From Plasmopara viticola (Eukaryota; Oomycota; Peronosporomycetes; Peronosporales; Peronosporaceae), in contig MBPM02000006.1 of NCBI GenBank assembly GCA_001695595.3, forward strand, positions 558,001-622,000: DNA of 64,000 nt, in the 5' to 3' direction. Numbering within the stretch: the stretch's first letter is position 1; each line of letters starts with the position of its first letter. Below the pieces are notes generated by a model that made no database searches, was not told the DNA's origin, and saw nothing but the letters and a program-made list of their open reading frames with translations. Below, piece by piece: positions 20,498 through 30,370 of this stretch. Made by a program: the position numbers and the translations under genes.

Positions 20498-23400
20498 CTC
20501 CCACTCGACTCGGCAGTCCTTGAACCTTGTATCCCAAGCATGTTGCGAAGAAACTCAAACTGCACTGCTGGGATTGGCTTGGTCATCATGTCCGCCTTCA
20601 TGTCTTTAGTCGAACAGTATTGCAGGACCACTTGACCATCTTCAACCTTCTCCCGAACAAAGTGATAGCGAATGTCGATGTGCTTGGTACGCTTGTGGAA
20701 CTCGGGGTTCTTGGCAAGCGCAATCGAGCCTTGATTGTCTTCGTAAATCTTGACAGGCTCGTTGCTCTTCATTTCATCAAGCTCGCATAGGAATGCTTTA
20801 AGCCAAATCGCCTCTTGAACAGCTTCTGTCAGCGCCATGTACTCTGCCTCCGTTGACGAGAGCGCAACCGTCCTTTGTTTCTTGCTTCTCCAGCTGATGC
20901 ACCCTGAATTCATTGTAAAAGCGTAACCACTTGTACTTCGTCGAGTATCAGCATCGCCAGCCCAGTCTGCGTCAGAAAAACCTTGCAGCTTGTCCTTGCT
21001 TAATTTGTCGAACTTGATTCCATGTGTAGTCGTGCCTTGAATGTACCGAAACACGCGCTTGAGAGCTTGCCAATGCGTAGGGCATGGATCAGCAGCAAAT
21101 TGAGAAAGAACTCCCACTGCAGCGGCGAGGTCCGGCCGCGTCCCGACCATGAGATACATGAGGCACCCAACCGCATTTCGGTACGGAACATTTGCCATCG
21201 TTGTACTGTGCTGGCAGCCGCCCTCGCACATTGTCTTCGTCAGCTTGAGGCCAGGTTCTTGGGGTGTCTTGACCGGGTTGCTGTTCACCATTCCGAACTT
21301 CGTCAAAATGTCTTTGGCGAATTTGGTCTGACGCATTGCCACAATACCAGCAGAACGATCCTGTTCAATTTCGATGCCCAGAAAATACTTGAGATCACCT
21401 AAGTCAGTCATGTCGAAACGCTCGCTTAATGCTTGCTTAGTTGACTTGAGCATCCTGTCGTCACTGCTCGCGAGAACCAAATCATCAACGTAAAGAGCCA
21501 CAAGAATCATGTGCTGGTCATCTCGCTTCACGTACACACAATGATCGGCTTCGCACTTCTTGAATCCCAGCATAATCATGAACTTGTCAATCGTCTGATT
21601 CCACATACGAGGTGACTGTTTCAATCCGTAAAGCGACCGCTTAAGCTGACAAACATGATCTGGCTGGCGTTCGTCCTCGTAACCTTGTGGCTGAGCCATG
21701 TAAATGTCTTCATCGAGAGACCCATTCAAGAAGGCTGTCTTGACATCCATCTGGTGCACTTTAAGTCCGTACTTGGCTGTTAAACTGAGGAGAATCCGTA
21801 TTGAAGTGAACTTGGCCACCGGTGCAAATGTTTCATCATAGTCGATACCGTGCTTTTGCGAAAATCCTTTGGCGACAAGTCGAGCCTTGAATCGCTCGAT
21901 TCCTCCTGCTTGATTCTCCTTGACTCGAAACACCCATCGACAGCCAATAGCTTTTCGTCCTTGAGGCAACGGCACCAACGACCATGTCTTGTTTTTGCGG
22001 AGGGAGTCGATTTCCGAGTCGCATGCCTCTTTCCACTTGGCCGCGTTGCTAGATTCCATTGCCGACTTGTACGTAGTTGGCACTTCTCCCACTGAATCTA
22101 CAACAAAGGCCGCTTCAAAATTGCCATCCCCGTGAGCCACTGCTGACATCTCGTCCAGTGACATCTGTGGTCGGCTTTGGCGCTTGGGCCTTGGGGAGTC
22201 TGCAACCTTCTCTAGCGATCGCGACCGCTGAATACGCTTGCTTCCTGGTTCGACCTCCACATCCGGAGCCGAAACTTCATCTTGCTCACAGTCAGTCCCA
22301 TTAGATCCTGCCGAACAATCGCTTGCATCATCTTGAATAATCACTTCATTGCTGTCGTAACTTCGTCTCCCACTGTCGAAGACATCCTCCATGAACTGTG
22401 CGTCGCGGCTCACAAGTACTCGACCACTCACAATTTCTTCAAAGCGGTACGCTTTTTCGTGATCCGAGTAACCAAGAAATCGGCACCGCACCGATCGAGC
22501 ATCAAACTTGGTCCGTTTTTCCTTCGGCACTTGAACGTACGCGTGGCAACCAAAAACCTTAAGGTTTGCCAGAAGCGGTTTCTTGCCGGTCCAAATTTGA
22601 TGAGGTGACATGTCGGACTTGATGGCGCGCGTCGGGCACCGATTCCGTAGGAAAGTGGCAGTCATGACGGCTTCACCCCAGTAAGACTTCGGCAAGTTGG
22701 CGTGCTCTAGCATACAGCGAGCACATTCCACAAGCGTCCGATTCATTCGCTCTGCAACGCCATTTAGCTGGGGTGTGTACGGCGGTGTCAATTTCTGTAC
22801 AATACCACGCTCTGCACAGAACTTCGCCATGCGGCCGTTCACGTATTCTCCGCCATTATCGCAACGAAGTGTCTTGACGCGGCGGCAAGTTTGGTTTTCC
22901 GCTAGCGCAACAAATTCTGCAAACTTGTCGAATACTTCAGACTTGTTTCTGAGCAAGAAGACAACGCAAAAATGCGACTTTTCGTCAACAAATGTAACGA
23001 AATAGCGCTTGCCTCCAAACGTTGGTGATTGCATGGGACCGCACACGTCGCTGTGAATAGTCTCCAACACGTGTTTGGCACGACTTGGGGAGGAGTTCGT
23101 AAAGCTCACCCGCGTCTGTTTGCCCAGCGCACAGCCCTCGCATGTTTCCCACTGAGTAGCTGTCTTGAGGTTGATACCAATTCCATACTTCTTCTTGACA
23201 ATGGCATCGAGACCGCCGTAACCAATGTGGCCAAGTCGAAGGTGCCAGAGGTACGACGTGGTGTCCCCATGGCATCCCGACGAACTGGTCACATTGGCTG
23301 CGTCAACATTGACAGGCGTCATGCAGAGCCTGAACAAACCCTTGCCTTCGCGAACACCAAGCTTCCAACGGACACCTTTAGCTTCGGCAAAACATCCATC

Positions 23401-24576
23401 GCGCTCAAACGTGACCGGGCCAACATCCTTCGTAAAGCGTCCAACGGAAAAAAGATTGCGCGAAAGCTTTGGGATGTGCCACACTGTAGTAAGCACACCC
23501 TTCTTGAGTCCGCGCGGAGTAGCCATAGACATTACAATGTCACCCGTGCCCACTGCCTGAACCACTCCATCATCTGCAAGATGCACGTCCATCGGTGAGA
23601 TTGTCTTGTAATTCTTCATGTACTCTCGCGAGTACGTCATGTGCTGCGTCGCACCCGAGTCGACCAGCCACACAGAACTTGACTTGGTGGTACTCCCACC
23701 AACCGAAAACAAAAATTCGCCAGAGTAATCCTCACTCTGCGCGACATTAGCGCGTTGCGTCCTTTGACGCTCTCCATTCTCTCGAATTCGAGCCGGACAT
23801 TTTGCGATCCAGTGCCCTTGCTCGCCACAGTAGTGGCAGGTACTCGTGGGCTTGATTGAGACTTGTCGTCCCTTGCGCCGTCCATTGTCCGCTGACACGA
23901 ATGCTTGCACCTGACCGTGCACGGCTCCATCGACGCCGCCATCGTGTTCCTTGCGCTTCATATCCTCGTGAAGCAGCCGAGACGTCACAAGCTCCCAAGA
24001 CAGCGAGTCGGCTCTTGACTCCAATGCTGTAATGAGAAATGCGAACGACTCACTGAGACTTGCAAGAAGCGTGATCACCAAGTCGTCCTCGCTTACTGGA
24101 GCACCAACCGCGTCGAGTTGCTCCGCTAGAGTCTTCATCTTGTTGATATGCGCGAGCACATCCTCACCTTCTTCCATCTTGGCCGTGAAGAAACGACGAC
24201 GAAGAAAGAGCTTATTGGCCAAACTCTTCTTCTCGAAATGTCCCTCGAGCCTTGACCATGCATCGTGCGCACCACTTGACGACCGGACCAGTGGCAGTTG
24301 CGAGTCTTCCATCGCAAGACAGATTATCGCTAGCGCTTTCCGAGACTTCCTCTTGTAAGTCGACTGATCCATCGCATTCGTGCAGTGCTCCAGCTTGATC
24401 TCACCACTTGCGACTTCCCACAGGTCCCTCTCCTCCAGCACCATCTGCATCTTGAACTTCCAGGTGTGGAAGTTGGTGCCGTCGAACTTGTTGATTCGAC
24501 TTGGCATAGAAGCGTCCATGGTGGCGAAGGCAGAGTCAGAGAAGGGGGAGGCAGAGTTGGCGGGGCTTGGGCTCAT
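20410..24576 (-). CDS. Copia Gag-Pol polyprotein, unit 1
   Basis: A single 1,388-aa ORF without stops or shifts. The order is Gag with a UBN2-like N-terminus (NKFDGTNFHTWKFKMQMVLE, 29-48); a CCHC zinc knuckle (C247, C250, H255, C260); an aspartic protease (VDSGAT, DSG at 306-308); the GAG-pre-integrase HHCC (H445, H450, C479, C482); the integrase catalytic triad D510, D573, E609; reverse transcriptase with YVDD at 1029-1032; and RNase H near 1210-1300 (DADWAGD...ALSSTEAEYMAL). Integrase before RT is the copia order. All catalytic residues seen are intact, so it is potentially active. The ATG overlaps the primer-binding site and the last ~29 codons lie within the LTR. Confidence 0.97.
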   Translation of the reverse strand: MSPSPANSASPFSDSAFATMDASMPSRINKFDGTNFHTWKFKMQMVLEERDLWEVASGEIKLEHCTNAMDQSTYKRKSRKALAIICLAMEDSQLPLVRSSSGAHDAWSRLEGHFEKKSLANKLFLRRRFFTAKMEEGEDVLAHINKMKTLAEQLDAVGAPVSEDDLVITLLASLSESFAFLITALESRADSLSWELVTSRLLHEDMKRKEHDGGVDGAVHGQVQAFVSADNGRRKGRQVSIKPTSTCHYCGEQGHWIAKCPARIRENGERQRTQRANVAQSEDYSGEFLFSVGGSTTKSSSVWLVDSGATQHMTYSREYMKNYKTISPMDVHLADDGVVQAVGTGDIVMSMATPRGLKKGVLTTVWHIPKLSRNLFSVGRFTKDVGPVTFERDGCFAEAKGVRWKLGVREGKGLFRLCMTPVNVDAANVTSSSGCHGDTTSYLWHLRLGHIGYGGLDAIVKKKYGIGINLKTATQWETCEGCALGKQTRVSFTNSSPSRAKHVLETIHSDVCGPMQSPTFGGKRYFVTFVDEKSHFCVVFLLRNKSEVFDKFAEFVALAENQTCRRVKTLRCDNGGEYVNGRMAKFCAERGIVQKLTPPYTPQLNGVAERMNRTLVECARCMLEHANLPKSYWGEAVMTATFLRNRCPTRAIKSDMSPHQIWTGKKPLLANLKVFGCHAYVQVPKEKRTKFDARSVRCRFLGYSDHEKAYRFEEIVSGRVLVSRDAQFMEDVFDSGRRSYDSNEVIIQDDASDCSAGSNGTDCEQDEVSAPDVEVEPGSKRIQRSRSLEKVADSPRPKRQSRPQMSLDEMSAVAHGDGNFEAAFVVDSVGEVPTTYKSAMESSNAAKWKEACDSEIDSLRKNKTWSLVPLPQGRKAIGCRWVFRVKENQAGGIERFKARLVAKGFSQKHGIDYDETFAPVAKFTSIRILLSLTAKYGLKVHQMDVKTAFLNGSLDEDIYMAQPQGYEDERQPDHVCQLKRSLYGLKQSPRMWNQTIDKFMIMLGFKKCEADHCVYVKRDDQHMILVALYVDDLVLASSDDRMLKSTKQALSERFDMTDLGDLKYFLGIEIEQDRSAGIVAMRQTKFAKDILTKFGMVNSNPVKTPQEPGLKLTKTMCEGGCQHSTTMANVPYRNAVGCLMYLMVGTRPDLAAAVGVLSQFAADPCPTHWQALKRVFRYIQGTTTHGIKFDKLSKDKLQGFSDADWAGDADTRRSTSGYAFTMNSGCISWRSKKQRTVALSSTEAEYMALTEAVQEAIWLKAFLCELDEMKSNEPVKIYEDNQGSIALAKNPEFHKRTKHIDIRYHFVREKVEDGQVVLQYCSTKDMKADMMTKPIPAVQFEFLRNMLGIQGSRTAESSGSVDKNAPRQDTGVVEDAVKVTPRPATSYR
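20498..20507 (-). promoter_or_regulatory. Polypurine tract, unit 1
   Basis: On the minus strand CGAGTGGGAG sits directly before the 3' LTR (TGTTGACA...), the position expected for the plus-strand primer of reverse transcription. The same sequence is at 24915-24924. Confidence 0.6.
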
Positions 24577-24580
24577 AACC
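24566..24580 (-). promoter_or_regulatory. Primer-binding site, unit 1
   Basis: GGTTATGAGCCCAAG directly follows the 5' LTR of this unit. It is complementary to an anticodon arm of tRNA-Met type (CTTGGGCTCATAACC), not to a tRNA 3' end. The ATG inside it is the polyprotein start. Confidence 0.65.
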
Positions 24581-24914
24581 TATTGAATAGGTCGAAGTGA
24601 GCACTAGTTGGCAAAATGCAAAGTAAATATATTTAATGGTCCTTAGTTCGCAACTACATGCTACCTCTAAGCCAATGATTTATCTAAGCCAATCAGAATG
24701 ACTCACCATCCGGGCGCAATCATCATCCCATCCGGGCGCAATCATCTTCCCATCCCGAAACCGATCTTTTGCCCATCTTGAACCCGCTCCCTAGGTCAGT
24801 CATCAACTGGTTGCAGATACCAGTACTTACCGGTATGAAGTCGCTGGTCGAGGCGTTACTTTCACGGCATCTTCGACAACACCAGTATCTTGTCGAGGCG
24901 CATTCTTGTCAACA
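24581..24914 (-). repeat. Copia LTR 2, shared middle LTR
   Basis: Offset exactly 4,417 from LTR 1 and from LTR 3. It is the 5' LTR of unit 1 and the 3' LTR of unit 2. No target duplication lies at its edges, which rules out two independent insertions. Confidence 0.93.
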
Positions 24915-27900
24915 CTCCCACTCGACTCGGCAGTCCTTGAACCTTGTATCCCAAGCATGTTGCGAAGAAACTCAAACTGCACTGCTGGGATTGGCTTGGT
25001 CATCATGTCCGCCTTCATGTCTTTAGTCGAACAGTATTGCAGGACCACTTGACCATCTTCAACCTTCTCCCGAACAAAGTGATAGCGAATGTCGATGTGC
25101 TTGGTACGCTTGTGGAACTCGGGGTTCTTGGCAAGCGCAATCGAGCCTTGATTGTCTTCGTAAATCTTGACAGGCTCGTTGCTCTTCATTTCATCAAGCT
25201 CGCATAGGAATGCTTTAAGCCAAATCGCCTCTTGAACAGCTTCTGTCAGCGCCATGTACTCTGCCTCCGTTGACGAGAGCGCAACCGTCCTTTGTTTCTT
25301 GCTTCTCCAGCTGATGCACCCTGAATTCATTGTAAAAGCGTAACCACTTGTACTTCGTCGAGTATCAGCATCGCCAGCCCAGTCTGCGTCAGAAAAACCT
25401 TGCAGCTTGTCCTTGCTTAATTTGTCGAACTTGATTCCATGTGTAGTCGTGCCTTGAATGTACCGAAACACGCGCTTGAGAGCTTGCCAATGCGTAGGGC
25501 ATGGATCAGCAGCAAATTGAGAAAGAACTCCCACTGCAGCGGCGAGGTCCGGCCGCGTCCCGACCATGAGATACATGAGGCACCCAACCGCATTTCGGTA
25601 CGGAACATTTGCCATCGTTGTACTGTGCTGGCAGCCGCCCTCGCACATTGTCTTCGTCAGCTTGAGGCCAGGTTCTTGGGGTGTCTTGACCGGGTTGCTG
25701 TTCACCATTCCGAACTTCGTCAAAATGTCTTTGGCGAATTTGGTCTGACGCATTGCCACAATACCAGCAGAACGATCCTGTTCAATTTCGATGCCCAGAA
25801 AATACTTGAGATCACCTAAGTCAGTCATGTCGAAACGCTCGCTTAATGCTTGCTTAGTTGACTTGAGCATCCTGTCGTCACTGCTCGCGAGAACCAAATC
25901 ATCAACGTAAAGAGCCACAAGAATCATGTGCTGGTCATCTCGCTTCACGTACACACAATGATCGGCTTCGCACTTCTTGAATCCCAGCATAATCATGAAC
26001 TTGTCAATCGTCTGATTCCACATACGAGGTGACTGTTTCAATCCGTAAAGCGACCGCTTAAGCTGACAAACATGATCTGGCTGGCGTTCGTCCTCGTAAC
26101 CTTGTGGCTGAGCCATGTAAATGTCTTCATCGAGAGACCCATTCAAGAAGGCTGTCTTGACATCCATCTGGTGCACTTTAAGTCCGTACTTGGCTGTTAA
26201 ACTGAGGAGAATCCGTATTGAAGTGAACTTGGCCACCGGTGCAAATGTTTCATCATAGTCGATACCGTGCTTTTGCGAAAATCCTTTGGCGACAAGTCGA
26301 GCCTTGAATCGCTCGATTCCTCCTGCTTGATTCTCCTTGACTCGAAACACCCATCGACAGCCAATAGCTTTTCGTCCTTGAGGCAACGGCACCAACGACC
26401 ATGTCTTGTTTTTGCGGAGGGAGTCGATTTCCGAGTCGCATGCCTCTTTCCACTTGGCCGCGTTGCTAGATTCCATTGCCGACTTGTACGTAGTTGGCAC
26501 TTCTCCCACTGAATCTACAACAAAGGCCGCTTCAAAATTGCCATCCCCGTGAGCCACTGCTGACATCTCGTCCAGTGACATCTGTGGTCGGCTTTGGCGC
26601 TTGGGCCTTGGGGAGTCTGCAACCTTCTCTAGCGATCGCGACCGCTGAATACGCTTGCTTCCTGGTTCGACCTCCACATCCGGAGCCGAAACTTCATCTT
26701 GCTCACAGTCAGTCCCATTAGATCCTGCCGAACAATCGCTTGCATCATCTTGAATAATCACTTCATTGCTGTCGTAACTTCGTCTCCCACTGTCGAAGAC
26801 ATCCTCCATGAACTGTGCGTCGCGGCTCACAAGTACTCGACCACTCACAATTTCTTCAAAGCGGTACGCTTTTTCGTGATCCGAGTAACCAAGAAATCGG
26901 CACCGCACCGATCGAGCATCAAACTTGGTCCGTTTTTCCTTCGGCACTTGAACGTACGCGTGGCAACCAAAAACCTTAAGGTTTGCCAGAAGCGGTTTCT
27001 TGCCGGTCCAAATTTGATGAGGTGACATGTCGGACTTGATGGCGCGCGTCGGGCACCGATTCCGTAGGAAAGTGGCAGTCATGACGGCTTCACCCCAGTA
27101 AGACTTCGGCAAGTTGGCGTGCTCTAGCATACAGCGAGCACATTCCACAAGCGTCCGATTCATTCGCTCTGCAACGCCATTTAGCTGGGGTGTGTACGGC
27201 GGTGTCAATTTCTGTACAATACCACGCTCTGCACAGAACTTCGCCATGCGGCCGTTCACGTATTCTCCGCCATTATCGCAACGAAGTGTCTTGACGCGGC
27301 GGCAAGTTTGGTTTTCCGCTAGCGCAACAAATTCTGCAAACTTGTCGAATACTTCAGACTTGTTTCTGAGCAAGAAGACAACGCAAAAATGCGACTTTTC
27401 GTCAACAAATGTAACGAAATAGCGCTTGCCTCCAAACGTTGGTGATTGCATGGGACCGCACACGTCGCTGTGAATAGTCTCCAACACGTGTTTGGCACGA
27501 CTTGGGGAGGAGTTCGTAAAGCTCACCCGCGTCTGTTTGCCCAGCGCACAGCCCTCGCATGTTTCCCACTGAGTAGCTGTCTTGAGGTTGATACCAATTC
27601 CATACTTCTTCTTGACAATGGCATCGAGACCGCCGTAACCAATGTGGCCAAGTCGAAGGTGCCAGAGGTACGACGTGGTGTCCCCATGGCATCCCGACGA
27701 ACTGGTCACATTGGCTGCGTCAACATTGACAGGCGTCATGCAGAGCCTGAACAAACCCTTGCCTTCGCGAACACCAAGCTTCCAACGGACACCTTTAGCT
27801 TCGGCAAAACATCCATCGCGCTCAAACGTGACCGGGCCAACATCCTTCGTAAAGCGTCCAACGGAAAAAAGATTGCGCGAAAGCTTTGGGATGTGCCACA

Positions 27901-28993
27901 CTGTAGTAAGCACACCCTTCTTGAGTCCGCGCGGAGTAGCCATAGACATTACAATGTCACCCGTGCCCACTGCCTGAACCACTCCATCATCTGCAAGATG
28001 CACGTCCATCGGTGAGATTGTCTTGTAATTCTTCATGTACTCTCGCGAGTACGTCATGTGCTGCGTCGCACCCGAGTCGACCAGCCACACAGAACTTGAC
28101 TTGGTGGTACTCCCACCAACCGAAAACAAAAATTCGCCAGAGTAATCCTCACTCTGCGCGACATTAGCGCGTTGCGTCCTTTGACGCTCTCCATTCTCTC
28201 GAATTCGAGCCGGACATTTTGCGATCCAGTGCCCTTGCTCGCCACAGTAGTGGCAGGTACTCGTGGGCTTGATTGAGACTTGTCGTCCCTTGCGCCGTCC
28301 ATTGTCCGCTGACACGAATGCTTGCACCTGACCGTGCACGGCTCCATCGACGCCGCCATCGTGTTCCTTGCGCTTCATATCCTCGTGAAGCAGCCGAGAC
28401 GTCACAAGCTCCCAAGACAGCGAGTCGGCTCTTGACTCCAATGCTGTAATGAGAAATGCGAACGACTCACTGAGACTTGCAAGAAGCGTGATCACCAAGT
28501 CGTCCTCGCTTACTGGAGCACCAACCGCGTCGAGTTGCTCCGCTAGAGTCTTCATCTTGTTGATATGCGCGAGCACATCCTCACCTTCTTCCATCTTGGC
28601 CGTGAAGAAACGACGACGAAGAAAGAGCTTATTGGCCAAACTCTTCTTCTCGAAATGTCCCTCGAGCCTTGACCATGCATCGTGCGCACCACTTGACGAC
28701 CGGACCAGTGGCAGTTGCGAGTCTTCCATCGCAAGACAGATTATCGCTAGCGCTTTCCGAGACTTCCTCTTGTAAGTCGACTGATCCATCGCATTCGTGC
28801 AGTGCTCCAGCTTGATCTCACCACTTGCGACTTCCCACAGGTCCCTCTCCTCCAGCACCATCTGCATCTTGAACTTCCAGGTGTGGAAGTTGGTGCCGTC
28901 GAACTTGTTGATTCGACTTGGCATAGAAGCGTCCATGGTGGCGAAGGCAGAGTCAGAGAAGGGGGAGGCAGAGTTGGCGGGGCTTGGGCTCAT
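24827..28993 (-). CDS. Copia Gag-Pol polyprotein, unit 2
   Basis: The translation is residue-for-residue the same as unit 1 (1,388 aa), with the same zinc knuckle, DSG protease, integrase triad, YVDD and RNase H motifs. It has no disabling mutation. The start ATG at 28993 is five bases inside the element from LTR 3. Confidence 0.97.
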   Translation of the reverse strand: MSPSPANSASPFSDSAFATMDASMPSRINKFDGTNFHTWKFKMQMVLEERDLWEVASGEIKLEHCTNAMDQSTYKRKSRKALAIICLAMEDSQLPLVRSSSGAHDAWSRLEGHFEKKSLANKLFLRRRFFTAKMEEGEDVLAHINKMKTLAEQLDAVGAPVSEDDLVITLLASLSESFAFLITALESRADSLSWELVTSRLLHEDMKRKEHDGGVDGAVHGQVQAFVSADNGRRKGRQVSIKPTSTCHYCGEQGHWIAKCPARIRENGERQRTQRANVAQSEDYSGEFLFSVGGSTTKSSSVWLVDSGATQHMTYSREYMKNYKTISPMDVHLADDGVVQAVGTGDIVMSMATPRGLKKGVLTTVWHIPKLSRNLFSVGRFTKDVGPVTFERDGCFAEAKGVRWKLGVREGKGLFRLCMTPVNVDAANVTSSSGCHGDTTSYLWHLRLGHIGYGGLDAIVKKKYGIGINLKTATQWETCEGCALGKQTRVSFTNSSPSRAKHVLETIHSDVCGPMQSPTFGGKRYFVTFVDEKSHFCVVFLLRNKSEVFDKFAEFVALAENQTCRRVKTLRCDNGGEYVNGRMAKFCAERGIVQKLTPPYTPQLNGVAERMNRTLVECARCMLEHANLPKSYWGEAVMTATFLRNRCPTRAIKSDMSPHQIWTGKKPLLANLKVFGCHAYVQVPKEKRTKFDARSVRCRFLGYSDHEKAYRFEEIVSGRVLVSRDAQFMEDVFDSGRRSYDSNEVIIQDDASDCSAGSNGTDCEQDEVSAPDVEVEPGSKRIQRSRSLEKVADSPRPKRQSRPQMSLDEMSAVAHGDGNFEAAFVVDSVGEVPTTYKSAMESSNAAKWKEACDSEIDSLRKNKTWSLVPLPQGRKAIGCRWVFRVKENQAGGIERFKARLVAKGFSQKHGIDYDETFAPVAKFTSIRILLSLTAKYGLKVHQMDVKTAFLNGSLDEDIYMAQPQGYEDERQPDHVCQLKRSLYGLKQSPRMWNQTIDKFMIMLGFKKCEADHCVYVKRDDQHMILVALYVDDLVLASSDDRMLKSTKQALSERFDMTDLGDLKYFLGIEIEQDRSAGIVAMRQTKFAKDILTKFGMVNSNPVKTPQEPGLKLTKTMCEGGCQHSTTMANVPYRNAVGCLMYLMVGTRPDLAAAVGVLSQFAADPCPTHWQALKRVFRYIQGTTTHGIKFDKLSKDKLQGFSDADWAGDADTRRSTSGYAFTMNSGCISWRSKKQRTVALSSTEAEYMALTEAVQEAIWLKAFLCELDEMKSNEPVKIYEDNQGSIALAKNPEFHKRTKHIDIRYHFVREKVEDGQVVLQYCSTKDMKADMMTKPIPAVQFEFLRNMLGIQGSRTAESSGSVDKNAPRQDTGVVEDAVKVTPRPATSYR
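24915..24924 (-). promoter_or_regulatory. Polypurine tract, unit 2
   Basis: CGAGTGGGAG on the minus strand abuts LTR 2, identical to the unit 1 tract. Confidence 0.6.
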
Positions 28994-28997
28994 AACC
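28983..28997 (-). promoter_or_regulatory. Primer-binding site, unit 2
   Basis: GGTTATGAGCCCAAG follows LTR 3 and contains the start codon, as in unit 1. Drosophila copia is known to prime from a half-molecule of initiator tRNA-Met with a similar site beginning GGTTATGGGCCC. Confidence 0.65.
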
Positions 28998-29331
28998 TAT
29001 TGAATAGGTCGAAGTGAGCACTAGTTGGCAAAATGCAAAGTAAATATATTTAATGGTCCTTAGTTCGCAACTACATGCTACCTCTAAGCCAATGATTTAT
29101 CTAAGCCAATCAGAATGACTCACCATCCGGGCGCAATCATCATCCCATCCGGGCGCAATCATCTTCCCATCCCGAAACCGATCTTTTGCCCATCTTGAAC
29201 CCGCTCCCTAGGTCAGTCATCAACTGGTTGCAGATACCAGTACTTACCGGTATGAAGTCGCTGGTCGAGGCGTTACTTTCACGGCATCTTCGACAACACC
29301 AGTATCTTGTCGAGGCGCATTCTTGTCAACA
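28998..29331 (-). repeat. Copia LTR 3 (5' LTR of the array)
   Basis: Third 334-bp LTR. Its outer edge TTGTCAACA is followed by the GTTAT duplication and then unique flank. Confidence 0.93.
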
Positions 29332-29336
29332 GTTAT
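29332..29336. repeat. Target-site duplication, right (GTTAT)
   Basis: Matches 20159-20163 exactly. Confidence 0.85.
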
Positions 29337-29580
29337 ATCTAGTGATAATGCCATACCAATAAAAAGAACTTGATGTCGACGCATAGCGTCTGCTAATTAT
29401 AAAGGACTAAAACAACCGGTAATTACAACTATTCGCATACTGATGGACGAAAAAAAAGGGATGACAGATAAGGATGTTTATATTGGATTGAAGTATAAGT
29501 AGGACTAAAAGAGGATTACTATTTTGATCAATTAAATTAGAGTTTATGGTGCACATGTCGATGACAATTCAATTCGCGAT

Positions 29581-29850
29581 ATGGTCCGAAAGGCAAGAAG
29601 ACCTGTTCTTCTGGTGCCCACAGCATATAGTATGAAAATGAGTGGCCTAGGGAGCACTGCTACTCGTCGCCTCTATTATAGAGACTATCAGTCTAAGCCT
29701 CTATGTTGTCTTCGCTTGCCGGAAGTTAATAACAACGTGGGTATAGTGACATTTGTATGCCATCTAAGCAAGATGATGCATTTGGCACCTATTTAGGCTA
29801 GTATAGCTGATGAACAAGCGGCCATTTAATTGTTAAATAATGTGACCTCG
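29581..29850 (+). pseudogene. Decayed Ty3/gypsy integrase fragment
   Basis: The frame reads NNNVGIVTFVCHLSKMMHLAPI, stop, then ASIADEQAAI. This matches the gypsy integrase core 'GIVVFVDRLSKMAHLAPV.ASITAEE.A'. The catalytic aspartate of the FVDRLSKM motif is changed to C and the frame is broken, so it is dead. Sequence to about 30.1 kb may continue the same integrase but is too worn to assign. Confidence 0.6.
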
Positions 29851-30204
29851 CGAAATATTGGATAATGACCTAAGTCTTACTGCTGTATTATAGCAAGCAC
29901 TATCACAAGCATCAATGTTAGCAGCTCACCGTTTCTAGACATATAGCTGGACACTACAGACAGCCATGCGCTTAACGACACATGTAGGCTGAGGTGCCAC
30001 AGTCGCGGACTTATGTTGCACTTGACAATGTGGTGTACGCGTTGATGCGTTTTACACCTTTGTATACAGACAGGTGATTGTAATCATTATTGTACAGGCA
30101 TCCGACTATTTCGACCGCGATGCATATTTCGTTAAATTTGATGATTAGTGTATTATGTATAGGGTTGTATGCCACAGCTCTAAGATACACAATTTTGTCT
30201 CTTA

Positions 30205-30370
30205 TACATAGGAGTTCTTCTTGGCCGACGTCGTCACATTTGCAGCGAATCCCGACGGGTGGTCACATGAGTAAATTTCACCAAAGGCTTATGGTGCCTC
30301 TTCAATCATTTGCTACAAAAAATGTTGGACTTGCAGCACCTCAAGAACTATACGTCATTACGGCGTCATA
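30205..30370 (+). repeat. Diverged repeat R1, copy 1
   Basis: Contains a coding-like stretch (SSWPTSSHLQRIPTGGHMSK, then FHQRL). The DNA around 'gaccgacgtcgt...ggtcac' and 'ctcaagaactatacgt' recurs at 33045-33200 and 41840-41995. It looks like a decayed protein-coding element of unknown type. Confidence 0.5.

Larger units (their letters stand above)
20164..29331 (-). mobile_element. Tandem Ty1/copia retrotransposon array (LTR-int-LTR-int-LTR)
   Basis: A 4,417-bp unit is present twice, followed by a third LTR (total 9,168 bp = 3 x 334 + 2 x 4,083). The two units encode identical polyproteins, and the LTRs match wherever I compared them by eye. The element reads on the minus strand, with LTR ends TGTTGACAAG...CTATTCAATA. 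The whole array is bounded by one GTTAT duplication, so it arose from a single insertion followed by tandem amplification through the shared LTR, or it is an assembly effect. Near-identity implies a very recent event. Confidence 0.95.

Noticed and set aside
22985..24358. ORFs antisense to or out of frame with the copia polyprotein (also repeated 4,417 bp to the right)
   Set aside because: Shadows of the 1,388-codon frame; no separate gene expected.
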